Notes: generated from the letters alone by a model not told the origin. Shown: positions 33,877 to 44,072, counted from the stretch's first letter. The stretch: DNA of 64,000 bases from Clostridia bacterium (GCA_016938675.1 JAFGUF010000022.1:1-64000); one strand, 5' to 3'. Program-made: numbers and translations.

Positions 33877-36800
33877 AATTTCCAAATAGCTCTTCCATTG
33901 TGCCGTCATCCAATTCGAATACTTCCTGCAGTTGTTCTAAGGAAATATCCCTTCTTGTTGCTATCGTCTGCTTTAATGCCTCAATGTTTTGCTGCCACTT
34001 TTCATAGCTTATAGGGCTGTAATACCTGCCAATATGATATACCATTTCATTTTCTATTTGTGCTGCCAGCTCATCAATCAAGCTCTCAAGCCTTTCCTGC
34101 GTGAATACCTCATTCATAAAATATGCATATCGCTGTACAAAGCTGTCCCTGAAGCTCTCGTTTTTAAATAGCTCCGAAAAAAGAAAGGAGTATTCGTCTG
34201 CGTTGAAATAAGCACTTAAATAATTCAGATGGCTTGTTGCATTTACTAACGCCATATCTGTGTCAAAAAGCAGCGGACGCCATTTTCCTCCCTCTGCTTT
34301 CCAAAATTTCATGTTGCCAATATCATAATTACCATAGAAAGATTGAATTATTATATAGTCAATGAATGCGTCAACATCTGCCATTTCGCAAAACTCTTCG
34401 TAATTTTCCTTTATACTGAAATCATTTCCAGATAGGAAATCCTTGAATTTTTTCCACTCGGTAATATCACCTGCAAGCAGTATGTCCTTATATTTTATTA
34501 TTGTAATGTCATCTTTATCCACATTATAGTGGCTCGCAAGATAATCCTCATTTTGTTTCTCACGCAGGTTATAGAGCCCCCAGTACTGTCCATTAATATA
34601 TACTGCAACCGGGTATCCATCCATAATATCCAGATTAGTATATCCCTTTACACTCTGATGAATAAAATAGTCCTTTATCTTCGTAACGCCTATATCCTGT
34701 CCGCTGTTCCTCAAAAGTATATGCTTGTATTCATTCACTTCACTATCCTTAAAAAAAGGATAATAAACTTCATTAAGTCCGTACTCATCTCGCAATCTTA
34801 CAACCAATGACTTCTGGTCATACATCCTGCTGAACTGTCCTGCGACCTGGAGCCCAGCTTCAAACCCAAGCGCCTGATTATTATCTTCGTCATAATACTC
34901 AAAGGAAATTCTACACTCCCAGTTTTCCCAATAATTCGCCCCAAGGTAAGGCACTATATCTGAAACCTCGCCTGAGCCAACAACCAGTATCCCACTAGAT
35001 TCACTAAATAAATAAACCGGACTTGTTGACAAACATACTATTGGCAGGTCATGCTTTCGTGAGAATATATAGGTATGTGCATCTACAGTGCTTGGAAGTT
35101 TTCCCTCCGAAAATGCCACAGCCTTTATAACAGTATCCTTATCTATGTAAATTGGATTGGTATAGAGAATAGATTTTTCTGTAGGATATTTTCCATCAGT
35201 GGTGTAGCGTATCTGTGCGTCATCGCGGCAGGTTAATTCAAGCAGTATGCTCTCCTCGTCTATCTGTCCGCTTTTCACGGAGAATTCAGGCTGAGCCGTG
35301 TAGGAATCCATTGTGCTTGTGCTGTTTTTTCTAGTTGGTGTCTTTTCAGTAAAAAAATAGCGCCTACTCCCCGTATTCAATAACCTTCCTGAGCTGAAGT
35401 CGCCTGTTAAAAATCCTGTATTGTAGCAATCAATTATTACACCTTCTGAATTCACAAGCTTTAGCTCTTCACCTTCAGCGCTGACAGATAAATCTGCGTT
35501 GATAACTGTTGCTGATTCAGGTGAATTCCCCTTGAGCTGCAAAGTAATATATCCTCCTGCTGATATATATGAATCAGGGAAATACCAAGGCTCGCCGCTA
35601 TCATCAATTACGGAATACCCAGAAAGGTTAATAGACGCATCAGAGCTGTTATATATCTCAATAAATTCCTCAAACGCGTATAGTACTCCCTGGCTATAGC
35701 TGATATATGACGTTGCAGCTTCGCTTATGAATATATCCGTCAAAATAATATCTTCTGAGATATCTATTTCCTCTTCATAGTGCCCTGTGTTTTCTTTCCC
35801 CGGAGTCGGCAAGGTGAAGTATCCATAACCGCCATCTGGAAGCCTGCCTTTAGAGACATTCCCGGGCAAGGTATTTATTGCTACCTCATCTATAGTTGAA
35901 TAGTTTTTATCTACTAGAATAATTTCCGTATCATCGCTTCCTATTGCAAATGATGTGTGCAGCTCGCCGTTCTCGTTTTTGTTTTTTCCACTAAGGAAAA
36001 CGACCAAATATCCGCCTGCTGGCATGCTAGCTCCATCCGGAAACACCCACTTTCCAAGGTCAGATGATTCATCTGTAAGAAAACATCCTGACATATCAAT
36101 CTCTTCGGCTGATGGGTTATATATTTCTAACCAATCGCTTGTATCTCCGTCGCAGTCGAGCAGTCCATATTTATTCGAAGGCATCACTTCATTTATTACA
36201 AGCGGTGATTCCGACTCCCTATATGGCCCTATATCATATGTTGGGCTTGAGGGCGTAGAGTTTTTAACCCCCGGTGTTGCCGAGGAGAAATAGACCCATT
36301 CTCCGGCTTGTGACACCCCTGCTGATATATCATCCGGCAATTGCTCCACAATACAGCTGTCTTTTATCACGCCTGAATAATCACACAATATGATTTCCTC
36401 GTCCGTGCCTCCTATACTGAATGGCAAGTGTAATCCGTTGGTTAGACTGTCATCCCCCGAAGCAAACATCAGTACATATCCATATGCTTCAATCTCATAG
36501 TCGGGCAGTCTGCATTTTCCTAGTTCTTGTTTATCATCTGATATATAGTAATCTGATAGATTTACAGCTATGTTATTGGGATTGTATAGCTCAATCCAAT
36601 CAAAGGATTCACCGCCTTCATCCCTAATCGTATATTTATTTGAACACATATATTCATTTATTATTATTTTAGGAAGCTGCCTGTATACAGCCTGAATTTC
36701 AGATGAATTGCTATAATTACCAGAGTTTTCTCTGCCCGGCGTTGGCGTATAATAATACACCCACTTTTCAGACTGATTTATGCCCGCTGAAATATCTGGA

Positions 36801-37267
36801 GACATGGCGTTTAATTCGTATCTGTAGAGAATTTCACTTCCGGAGGATAGAATCAAGTCTCCGTCGTTTTCACTAAGCTTAAAGTTTAAATGGATTTCAT
36901 TGCTATTTTGGCCTCCCTTAGCCGAAGCAAAAATAATTTTGTACTCTCCTGGCTTAATAATTACTTCTGGAAGCCTGCATTTTAAAAGATTATCGTAATC
37001 ATCACTCAGATATATATCCTTGAGGTTTATATCCTTATCGCCATAGTTATACAACTCAATCCAGTCAGGTGTGTCCCATGATGAATCATATAGGGTTCTT
37101 TCATTATGTATCTGGTATTCTGTTATAGCCAATGTGCAATCACCATTTTTAAAAGTGGGTTTTGCACAAAAACAGCAAAACAATAGAACGGAAATGCATG
37201 CCACTGCTAATACAGCAACTATTATTTTAGATATGATAATTATTTTTTCTTTATTTATTTTTTCCAT
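33875..37267 (-). CDS. Large surface protein: four lamin-tail domains, CHB_HEX_C and CotH kinase-like domain
   Basis: 1130-aa extracellular protein with an N-terminal membrane anchor (about 8-34, including FCCFC). Four lamin-tail domains follow in tandem, at about 40-185, 195-335, 350-495 and 505-650; each has a W-I-E-L/I-Y-N motif and ends near a P-T/S-P-G-x-E/K-N-S/T segment. Next is a chitobiase/CHB_HEX_C-type Ig domain (about 660-740; IRYTTDGKYPT). The last part (about 745-1120) is a CotH-type atypical kinase domain with GLYNLREKQNEDYLASHYN, LRNSGQD and the metal-binding PLLFDTDMALV. CotH of Bacillus phosphorylates spore-coat proteins; secreted LTD-CotH proteins are widespread but unstudied. 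Confidence 0.85.
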   Translation of the reverse strand: MEKINKEKIIIISKIIVAVLAVACISVLLFCCFCAKPTFKNGDCTLAITEYQIHNERTLYDSSWDTPDWIELYNYGDKDINLKDIYLSDDYDNLLKCRLPEVIIKPGEYKIIFASAKGGQNSNEIHLNFKLSENDGDLILSSGSEILYRYELNAMSPDISAGINQSEKWVYYYTPTPGRENSGNYSNSSEIQAVYRQLPKIIINEYMCSNKYTIRDEGGESFDWIELYNPNNIAVNLSDYYISDDKQELGKCRLPDYEIEAYGYVLMFASGDDSLTNGLHLPFSIGGTDEEIILCDYSGVIKDSCIVEQLPDDISAGVSQAGEWVYFSSATPGVKNSTPSSPTYDIGPYRESESPLVINEVMPSNKYGLLDCDGDTSDWLEIYNPSAEEIDMSGCFLTDESSDLGKWVFPDGASMPAGGYLVVFLSGKNKNENGELHTSFAIGSDDTEIILVDKNYSTIDEVAINTLPGNVSKGRLPDGGYGYFTLPTPGKENTGHYEEEIDISEDIILTDIFISEAATSYISYSQGVLYAFEEFIEIYNSSDASINLSGYSVIDDSGEPWYFPDSYISAGGYITLQLKGNSPESATVINADLSVSAEGEELKLVNSEGVIIDCYNTGFLTGDFSSGRLLNTGSRRYFFTEKTPTRKNSTSTMDSYTAQPEFSVKSGQIDEESILLELTCRDDAQIRYTTDGKYPTEKSILYTNPIYIDKDTVIKAVAFSEGKLPSTVDAHTYIFSRKHDLPIVCLSTSPVYLFSESSGILVVGSGEVSDIVPYLGANYWENWECRISFEYYDEDNNQALGFEAGLQVAGQFSRMYDQKSLVVRLRDEYGLNEVYYPFFKDSEVNEYKHILLRNSGQDIGVTKIKDYFIHQSVKGYTNLDIMDGYPVAVYINGQYWGLYNLREKQNEDYLASHYNVDKDDITIIKYKDILLAGDITEWKKFKDFLSGNDFSIKENYEEFCEMADVDAFIDYIIIQSFYGNYDIGNMKFWKAEGGKWRPLLFDTDMALVNATSHLNYLSAYFNADEYSFLFSELFKNESFRDSFVQRYAYFMNEVFTQERLESLIDELAAQIENEMVYHIGRYYSPISYEKWQQNIEALKQTIATRRDISLEQLQEVFELDDGTMEELFGN

Positions 37268-37412
37268 ATAAGTTTCTTAATCTTCAAATTCTCTTTATAT
37301 ATAATGATTTGTTTCTACCTAACAAATTAACAATACTTTACATAGATATTATGTATAAATTATATCAAAACTATAAATGAGTCCGGAAAGCATATAATAT
37401 CTGTCTTTTCCC

Positions 37413-38738
37413 TTAGTTAATTTCTTTTGATATCTTTTCTTTATGCTTTGCAAATAAATATGCCCCTATAGTAAGCACAACATAAAGTACCACTATTGAA
37501 ATCATCTGCTTTAATTCATCTGCGAACTCATAATATAATATCAATATTCCACCTGCAAAAAGCGTTATCATTGCAGAAATAGATATAAACGTTGACGATT
37601 TCGTTTCTTTTCTTATTTTATAGTTAGCCAGTGCCATCAAAAACGATACAAGCAAAAAAGTTATGCTTCCAAACTCAAGAATAAGCTCTAGGCCCCCTGC
37701 CAGAATAAGCATGCTGGAAATCAAAGACATAGTTAGTATAGCATTCACTGGTATTCCGCTTTTTCTGGCGGACAAAATCTTTGGAAGGTATCCATTCTCT
37801 GCTACAACAGCCATCTGTCTGGATGACCCGAAAAGCGTTCCGCTAATTGCGCTGCTTGTTGCAAGAACAGCACCTAAAATAACCAGATTCGCACCCAGCT
37901 TTCCCATCAGGCTTTCCGCTCCTGCTGCCAGTGCATATTCTTTGTTATGTATTATGTCCTTCGCAGGAATAGCTAAAACTGCTCCAATTGATATTACCAT
38001 ATATATAACTATAGCAAGCGTAATAGCCAGATAGATGGCGCGTGCAATGTTCTTATCTGGATTTGTCATCTCTTCTACAGCATTCACAACCAGCTGAAAC
38101 CCTTCATAAGCTACAAAAGTAATGGACGCAACAATCAATATTGTAAGCACACTTATTGACCCTGCTTCATTTGATATATTCTGAATAACGTTAGCAAAAT
38201 TAGGTGACCCAAAATGAATCAGCATTACTGAGATGCCCAAAAGTATAATCAATTTTGTGTACACCATTAAATCCTCAATTTTTCCCATGCCATTTACGCT
38301 CTGCACATTTATAAAGGCAAAAACTCCTATTATTGCTACAGCTATTAATTTCCTTATCCATATATTTTGCGCAAAGGCAAAGCCGCTGATGGCATATGAA
38401 GAGAATGTATATGCATATAAAGCAAGTGTGCTTATATATCCGAAAACGACAAACCATCCTATTATTGAGGCAGCAAAGTGCGATTTGGGATATGTTTTCC
38501 TGAAGAATGAAAACGTTGCGCCCTCATCAAGATAATATTTGCCAAGCTGTACATATGAATATGCAGCAAGAAGAGCAATAACTCCGCCGATCAATATAGC
38601 AAACGGTGTGAAGTTGCCTATAAGAGACACAGATACGCCAAGAACTGTAAATATTCCTCCGCCTACCATTCCGCCCAAAGCTATAGCTACCAATTCAGGA
38701 AGCCTGAGGCTTTTGTTTCTTTTTCTATGTATGGACAT
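37413..38738 (-). CDS. APC-family amino acid permease
   Basis: 441-aa amino acid-polyamine-organocation transporter with about 12 helices. The substrate-binding unwound segment of TM1 is visible as ALGGMVGGGIFTVLGV (near 17-32), and TM6 has FVAYEGFQLVVNAVEEM with the expected Glu. The C-terminal part is short. A role in amino-acid uptake or exchange is likely for a fermenting anaerobe; specificity cannot be read. It is followed by a 146-bp AT-rich spacer before the CotH gene and preceded by the terminator of oppA. Confidence 0.88.
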   Translation of the reverse strand: MSIHRKRNKSLRLPELVAIALGGMVGGGIFTVLGVSVSLIGNFTPFAILIGGVIALLAAYSYVQLGKYYLDEGATFSFFRKTYPKSHFAASIIGWFVVFGYISTLALYAYTFSSYAISGFAFAQNIWIRKLIAVAIIGVFAFINVQSVNGMGKIEDLMVYTKLIILLGISVMLIHFGSPNFANVIQNISNEAGSISVLTILIVASITFVAYEGFQLVVNAVEEMTNPDKNIARAIYLAITLAIVIYMVISIGAVLAIPAKDIIHNKEYALAAGAESLMGKLGANLVILGAVLATSSAISGTLFGSSRQMAVVAENGYLPKILSARKSGIPVNAILTMSLISSMLILAGGLELILEFGSITFLLVSFLMALANYKIRKETKSSTFISISAMITLFAGGILILYYEFADELKQMISIVVLYVVLTIGAYLFAKHKEKISKEIN

Positions 38739-38841
38739 TTATTGGTCTCCTAATTTCAATTAATTACGTACAATAATATAGCACAAATATCTAAATATGT
38801 AAAACCGCTCTGACGTAATATTCTCTGATACAAAATACATA

Positions 38842-38871
38842 ACAAAAAGCTCTCCGGAAATCCGGAGAGCT
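38842..38871 (-). terminator. Terminator downstream of oppA
   Basis: Perfect stem AAGCTCTCCGGA / TCCGGAGAGCTT; on the minus strand it is followed by TTTTTG. Ends the oppA transcript 35 bp past its stop. Confidence 0.88.
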
Positions 38872-38905
38872 TCTTTTTGCTTTTTTCTGAAACTATTATA
38901 GCAGA

Positions 38906-40585
38906 TTAGTCTACTACTTTAGCTCCTGTGAAGTCGATTGTTCCTAATACTGAACGATCCCATCCTTCAACCTTTGCAGATGCAAGCATTGTATCTGAAT
39001 AGTGGTATACAGGAACTATAGGCATATCGTTCATGAAGATATCCTGAGCTTCATACAGAGCAGCAAAGTGGTCTGCTGGATCTGTAGCAGCTCCGGCTGC
39101 AGCCATAGCTGTTTCGAAGTCTTCACTGTAGTAGTTAGGATCATTGTATGCGTTGCCGTCCTGGAAGATAGCAAGCATTCCTGATGGATCCATGAAGTCT
39201 GTTAACCAGCCGCCACGTGCAACTTCGAAGTCGCCTTCTTTACGTGTATCCTGGAATACTGCCCATTCTTGGTTCTCAAGTGTGCAGTTGATGCCGAGGT
39301 TTGTTTTCCACATTTCCTGAACCATTTCAGCTACAAGCTTGTGGCCTTCTGATGTGTTGTAAAGAATTGTGAACTCTGGGAAGCCTTCGCCGTTCGGATA
39401 ACCTGCTTCAGCAAGTAATTCCTGAGCTGCCGCTACAGAGCTGTCGTCTGTTGAAAGGCCGTATGTACCAGCTGTTTCAAAGAAGTCTTTTCCATCGCTG
39501 TCAAGGAATCCTGGCGGTATAAATCCAGCTGCAGGAACCTGGCCTGATGCCAATGTGTCACAAATTACTTGACGGTCGATAGCCATTGACAATGCTTTAC
39601 GTACGTTAGCGTCTGCCCAAAGTTCAAGGTCCATATTAAAGCTGTAGTAATATGTTCCGAGTAGAGGGAATACGTAGAAGTCTGGATCTTCAGCGATAAG
39701 TCTTGGTATTTCTTCAGTTGGAACTGAAGGAATGAAGTCTAAGTCACCAGCCTGATATGCCTGGTATGCTGTTGTAGCTTCATCAATGAATTTTCCGTTG
39801 ATTGCTGGGATCAGAACTGAATCAGCATTCCAGAAATATTCATTCTTTTCAAGTCTTAAGCTTTCACCGATTGTGTATTCTGTAAGAACAAAAGCTCCGT
39901 TAGATACGAATAATGCAGGATCAGATGCCCATGTGCCTTCTGGACCAGCTTCAACTGCTGATTGCTTAACCGGCTTGAAGTGATAGAAAGCCATTAATGA
40001 TACGAAATAGTCTGTTGGTGATGCCAACTGAACAACAAATGTATTTGCGTCAGGAGCTGAAATACCAACGTCCTCTTTTGCGCCTTCACCATAAGCAAAT
40101 GCTGCTGCTCCTACAACGTTTGTATATTCCCAAATCCAGGAATACTCAGATGCTGTAGCAGGATCCATTGCTCTTAACCATGAATATACGAAGTCGTCAG
40201 CTGTCAAGTCTGAACCGTCTGACCATTTAGAATCTCTCAAATGGAAAGTAACTGTAAGGCCGTCTGCTGAAGTTTCCCAAGATTCTGCGATACCTGGATA
40301 AACAACACCGGATTTTTCCCTTACTAATCCTTCAAATGTCTGGTTGATAACGTCACCACCATCTGATGCGCCGTTCAAACCTGGGTCCATTGTCTTAGGA
40401 TCAGCACCGATATTCCAGTTAAGCTCTCTGCCCATTTCAACAGGTGCTTCTGTTTCAACAGGTGCTTCTGTTACAACTGGTTCTTCTGTTACAACTGGAG
40501 TTTCTTCTTCTTGCTTAGGTGTGCAAGCTACCAAAACTGAGCTGACCATCAACACTGCCATAAGTATTAATAATACTCGTTTCAT
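38906..40585 (-). CDS. oppA: Oligopeptide ABC transporter substrate-binding lipoprotein OppA
   Basis: 559-aa lipoprotein of the SBP_bac_5 family. Signal peptide with lipobox VLVAC (Cys near 21), then an acidic Val/Glu/Thr/Pro-rich linker, then RELNWNIGADPKTMDPGLNG, the normal family start. LRDSKWSDGSDLTADDFVYSWLRAMDP (in part SDGSDLTADDFVYSW) is the signature region. It binds peptides outside the cell for delivery to OppBC. It is at the end of the opp cluster but has its own strong promoter (40668-40696), which fits the usual excess of binding protein over transporter. Confidence 0.93.
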   Translation of the reverse strand: MKRVLLILMAVLMVSSVLVACTPKQEEETPVVTEEPVVTEAPVETEAPVEMGRELNWNIGADPKTMDPGLNGASDGGDVINQTFEGLVREKSGVVYPGIAESWETSADGLTVTFHLRDSKWSDGSDLTADDFVYSWLRAMDPATASEYSWIWEYTNVVGAAAFAYGEGAKEDVGISAPDANTFVVQLASPTDYFVSLMAFYHFKPVKQSAVEAGPEGTWASDPALFVSNGAFVLTEYTIGESLRLEKNEYFWNADSVLIPAINGKFIDEATTAYQAYQAGDLDFIPSVPTEEIPRLIAEDPDFYVFPLLGTYYYSFNMDLELWADANVRKALSMAIDRQVICDTLASGQVPAAGFIPPGFLDSDGKDFFETAGTYGLSTDDSSVAAAQELLAEAGYPNGEGFPEFTILYNTSEGHKLVAEMVQEMWKTNLGINCTLENQEWAVFQDTRKEGDFEVARGGWLTDFMDPSGMLAIFQDGNAYNDPNYYSEDFETAMAAAGAATDPADHFAALYEAQDIFMNDMPIVPVYHYSDTMLASAKVEGWDRSVLGTIDFTGAKVVD

Positions 40586-40618
40586 TGTATAAATTTCCTC
40601 CTCTAGTTTTTATATATA

Positions 40619-40640
40619 ACACTTCATATTGAAGTGGTAT
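40619..40640 (-). promoter_or_regulatory. Inverted repeat in the oppA 5' untranslated region
   Basis: ACACTTCA-TAT-TGAAGTGGT forms an 8-bp stem directly before the Shine-Dalgarno (GAGGAGG) of oppA. It has no T run, so stabilisation of the highly expressed mRNA or control of translation is more likely than termination. Confidence 0.4.
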
Positions 40641-40667
40641 AATCTTTTTCCCTTTTTATTAGACAAC

Positions 40668-40696
40668 ATTTTAATACATATGTTTCGTGCTGTCAA
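40668..40696 (-). promoter_or_regulatory. Consensus sigma-A promoter of oppA
   Basis: On the minus strand: TTGACA, 17-bp spacer, TAAAAT. It lies about 85 bp upstream of the oppA start, within the oppF-oppA gap. Confidence 0.8.
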
Positions 40697-40762
40697 TAAA
40701 TAAGGCTCCCGTATAATATAATTATTATTGACGGTTTTTAAACATGAAATTAATGCCTTTGC

Positions 40763-41764
40763 CTATTTTACCAAATGGCAGGCCACAAAATGGCCAGGCT
40801 TAACTTCCCTTAATTCAGGTGTAATCTGTTTGCAGACATCTACACATTTTCTGCATCTGCTGGCAAATCTGCATCCTTCCGGCGGGTCAATAGGGCTTGT
40901 AACATCGCCTTCTAATATTATGCGCTTGCTCGCCCTTGTTACCTTTGGATCCGGAATTGGAATTGCTGAAAGCAACGCTTCAGTATATGGATGCAGCGGG
41001 TTTTCATATAATTCTCCGCTTTCGCATACCTCAACAAGCTTACCAAGGTACATAACGCCTATTCTGTCTGAAATATGCTTTACCATGGAAAGGTCGTGGG
41101 CAATGAAAAGGAATGTTAGTCCCATCTCATTCTGCAGGTCTTCTAGCATATTAACAACCTGAGCCTGAATAGAAACGTCAAGAGCTGAAATAGGCTCGTC
41201 GCACACTATGAGCTCCGGCTCAACTGCCAATGCACGTGCTATTCCTATTCTCTGTCTTTGTCCGCCGGAAAACTCGTGCGGGTAGCGGCTTGCGTGCTCT
41301 TTCTTCAGGCCTACTTTTTCAAGCAGGTCGTATATTCGCATCTGGCGCTCTTTACCTTCGTAAAGATGATGCGTATCGATACCTTCTCCAATGATGTCTG
41401 TTACAGTCATTCTTCCATTTAAGGAAGCATAAGGATCCTGGAAAATCATCTGCATTCTTTTTCTATATGGCAACATCTGCTTCTCTGTGAAATTCGTGAT
41501 ATCTACTCCGTCAAATACTATTTGTCCGCCAGTTACGCTGTGGAGTTTTAAAATGGTTCTGCCGGTAGTTGACTTTCCGCATCCGGACTCGCCTACTAGG
41601 CCAAAGGTCTCCCCTCTTCTAATGTACAAGTCTATTCCGTCAACGGCAGTTAGCATCTTTTTATTTGATGACAGCCATGCTGAACCCTGGGGGAAATATT
41701 TTTTAAGACCTTTTACTTCAAGCAGTATATCATTTTGAACTGCCTTGCTTTTCTTATCAGACAC
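40763..41764 (-). CDS. oppF: Oligopeptide ABC transporter ATP-binding protein OppF
   Basis: 333-aa ATPase of the peptide transporter. Walker A GESGCGKS, Q-loop region MIFQDPYASLNGRM, signature SGGQRQR and Walker B LIVCDEPISALD are all intact. The C-terminal oligo_HPY extension has PPEGCRFASRCRKCVDVC, the cysteine cluster typical of this family. It overlaps oppD by 8 bases and works as a heterodimer with it. Confidence 0.94.
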   Translation of the reverse strand: MSDKKSKAVQNDILLEVKGLKKYFPQGSAWLSSNKKMLTAVDGIDLYIRRGETFGLVGESGCGKSTTGRTILKLHSVTGGQIVFDGVDITNFTEKQMLPYRKRMQMIFQDPYASLNGRMTVTDIIGEGIDTHHLYEGKERQMRIYDLLEKVGLKKEHASRYPHEFSGGQRQRIGIARALAVEPELIVCDEPISALDVSIQAQVVNMLEDLQNEMGLTFLFIAHDLSMVKHISDRIGVMYLGKLVEVCESGELYENPLHPYTEALLSAIPIPDPKVTRASKRIILEGDVTSPIDPPEGCRFASRCRKCVDVCKQITPELREVKPGHFVACHLVK

Positions 41765-42782
41765 TTATTTTTCCTCCTTTTTTGTACCCTTCAACATCCG
41801 GAGCACCTTCATGGAGCAGCCAACATGCTGATGTGTGGGTATCACTAAGGCTAACCATAGGCGCTTCTTTTTCGAGGCAAATCTTCATAGCATGAGGACA
41901 GCGTGGAGAGAAAGGGCAGCCTGCAGGCGGGTTCATTAAGTCAGGTGGCGAACCGGCAATTGGAATAAGCCTCTCTTTGTGCAGCTTGTCCATGCGCGGA
42001 ACAGAACTATGTAGCCCGATAGTATATGGGTGCTTCGGATTATAGAATATCTCCTCTGCTGTGCCCTTTTCCATCATTAGTCCGCCATACATTACTATAA
42101 TGTCTGTGCAGACTTCAGCAATTACGCCAAGGTCATGGGTTATTATAATAATTGATGTATCAATTTCTTTTTGAAGCTTTTTCATAAGCTCAAGTATCTG
42201 AGCCTGAATTGTAACATCCAGTGCTGTCGTAGGTTCGTCAGCTATTAAAAGCTTAGGATTGCAGGAAAGCGCCGTTGCTATCATTGCCCTTTGGCGCATA
42301 CCGCCTGAAAATTCGTGCGGATACGCTTTGAGGCGCTGCTCAGGCTGAGGAATGCCTACTAATTTAAGCATCTCTATTGCCCTTTGCCTTGCCTCTTTCT
42401 TGCTCATTCTTTTATGCCTGCGAAGCACTTCCATCATTTGATTTTCTATTGTATATACAGGATTCAACGAAGTCATCGGATCCTGAAAGATCATCGCCAA
42501 ATCATCGCCGCGCAAATCAGACATCTTTGTGTTTGACCATTTTGTTATGTCTTTTCCGTCAAATATTATCTGGCCTTCCTTTATTCTGCCCGGTTCTTCT
42601 ATCAACCTGATTATGGATAAAGCAGTTACGCTCTTGCCGCTTCCTGATTCACCAACGATACCTAAAATATCACCTTTTTTCATAGTAAAGGTTGATCCGC
42701 GTACGGCCTGGACTTCACCCAAGTGAGTGAAGAAAGATGTTCTCAGGTTTTTTACTTCTAATATTATATTGCTATTGCTCAT
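41757..42782 (-). CDS. oppD: Oligopeptide ABC transporter ATP-binding protein OppD
   Basis: 341-aa ATPase. Walker A GESGSGKS, MIFQDPMTSLNP, signature SGGMRQR and Walker B LLIADEPTTALD are present, with the C-terminal peptide-transporter extension PPAGCPFSPRCPHAMKIC. It starts 10 bp after oppC and overlaps oppF, so the two ATPases are made in equal amounts. Confidence 0.94.
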   Translation of the reverse strand: MSNSNIILEVKNLRTSFFTHLGEVQAVRGSTFTMKKGDILGIVGESGSGKSVTALSIIRLIEEPGRIKEGQIIFDGKDITKWSNTKMSDLRGDDLAMIFQDPMTSLNPVYTIENQMMEVLRRHKRMSKKEARQRAIEMLKLVGIPQPEQRLKAYPHEFSGGMRQRAMIATALSCNPKLLIADEPTTALDVTIQAQILELMKKLQKEIDTSIIIITHDLGVIAEVCTDIIVMYGGLMMEKGTAEEIFYNPKHPYTIGLHSSVPRMDKLHKERLIPIAGSPPDLMNPPAGCPFSPRCPHAMKICLEKEAPMVSLSDTHTSACWLLHEGAPDVEGYKKGGKISV

Positions 42783-42791
42783 AATTTCACC

Positions 42792-44069
42792 TTATCCTTT
42801 CCTTAGCCTTGGATCCAGCGCGTCACGCAAGCCGTCACCTAAGAAGTTGAATGCCAGCATCATCAAAGCGATAGTAAGCGCAGGGAAGAAAAGCTGGTAA
42901 GGATATGTAAGTATTCCGCCCAAAGCATTATTAGCAAGGGTTCCTAGCGACGCCTGAGGTGCAGATACGCCAAGGCCTATAAAGCTTAGAAATGACTCTG
43001 TAAATATTGCTGACGGAATCATCATTGTCATAGAAACAATGATTGGGCCCATAGCATTGGGAATAAGATGACGCATTATAATCTTTCTTTTTGATACTCC
43101 CAGGGTGCGTGCAGCAAGTATGAACTCCTGCTCCTTCAATGAAAGCATCTGTCCTCTAACAAGCCTCGCCATTCCTACCCAATATACTAATCCTATTGCA
43201 AGAATAATAGTCCACAGCCCTTGATTACCAAGCAGAACCATCATTAGAATGATTATCAAAATCAACGGCACTGAATTTATTATATCAACTATTCTCATCA
43301 TTATATTGTCTGTTGTGCCGCCTTCAAATCCTGAAATAGCACCATAAAGTACACCTATTACAAAATTAACAATTGTAGCAACCAATGCAACAATCAAAGA
43401 AATCCTTGTTCCGTACATTATCCTGGTAAGTAGGTCACGTCCAAGCCCATCTGTACCTAGTGGGAACTCCTTGTTTGCCATTTTGCCGTATACCTGTGTT
43501 GTGTCGATACCATTATATGTAATTTTATATTCATAATCGCCTACCGGCTCATCTACAACAAGATTCGAGTAATCCAGAACAATTTCCTGTCCGTTATATT
43601 CATATGTTTTTGAATTAGACTCAACGTTGTTTTTTGCTTCCTGCTGAAGTTTTTTCTTCTCCGCAGGAGACATTATTTTGCCATCTGTAAAGGATCTGTC
43701 TAATACGCTTTCTTCTTTTTCAATTTCTTCGAGCACCTGAAGCTGGCCTTGTTCATTATCAACAACAAACATGTGATAATCGCCGGAAACATGCACATAC
43801 AAACCTTCTGCAATTTCATATACTTCAAGCCTTGGTCCAAGGTTTTTGAAGTCGTTTTGCTGGTCAGAGTATGAAACATTTGTAAATAAAGGTCCAAGCA
43901 CTCCAAAGCCAATAACAAGGAAGATTCCAGCGAGGCCTATCATAGCCAATTTATTTTTCTTCAGTCTTCGCCATGCATCCTGCCAGTAAGTCAGGCTTTT
44001 TCTGAATATATTATGTTCCTTTTCCTTTTCAGTAACAAATGAAAAGCTATCTTTGCTAAATTCGCTCAT
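42792..44069 (-). CDS. oppC: Oligopeptide ABC transporter permease OppC with a large extracytoplasmic insertion
   Basis: 425-aa permease, well above the usual ~300 aa. The N-terminal OppC_N segment and TM1 (about 38-62) are followed by a ~150-residue soluble insertion (about 65-200) that begins NVSYSDQQNDFKNLGPRLEV and includes a charged KKKLQQEAKNNVES stretch; it should lie outside the cell. After it the normal permease resumes with FPLGTDGLGRDLLTRIMYG and five more helices with the EAA loop LAARTLGVSKRKIIMRHLIP. The insertion lies at the usual place where short loops meet the binding protein, so it may contact OppA or peptide. Confidence 0.92.
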   Translation of the reverse strand: MSEFSKDSFSFVTEKEKEHNIFRKSLTYWQDAWRRLKKNKLAMIGLAGIFLVIGFGVLGPLFTNVSYSDQQNDFKNLGPRLEVYEIAEGLYVHVSGDYHMFVVDNEQGQLQVLEEIEKEESVLDRSFTDGKIMSPAEKKKLQQEAKNNVESNSKTYEYNGQEIVLDYSNLVVDEPVGDYEYKITYNGIDTTQVYGKMANKEFPLGTDGLGRDLLTRIMYGTRISLIVALVATIVNFVIGVLYGAISGFEGGTTDNIMMRIVDIINSVPLILIIILMMVLLGNQGLWTIILAIGLVYWVGMARLVRGQMLSLKEQEFILAARTLGVSKRKIIMRHLIPNAMGPIIVSMTMMIPSAIFTESFLSFIGLGVSAPQASLGTLANNALGGILTYPYQLFFPALTIALMMLAFNFLGDGLRDALDPRLRKG

Positions 44070-44072
44070 ATC

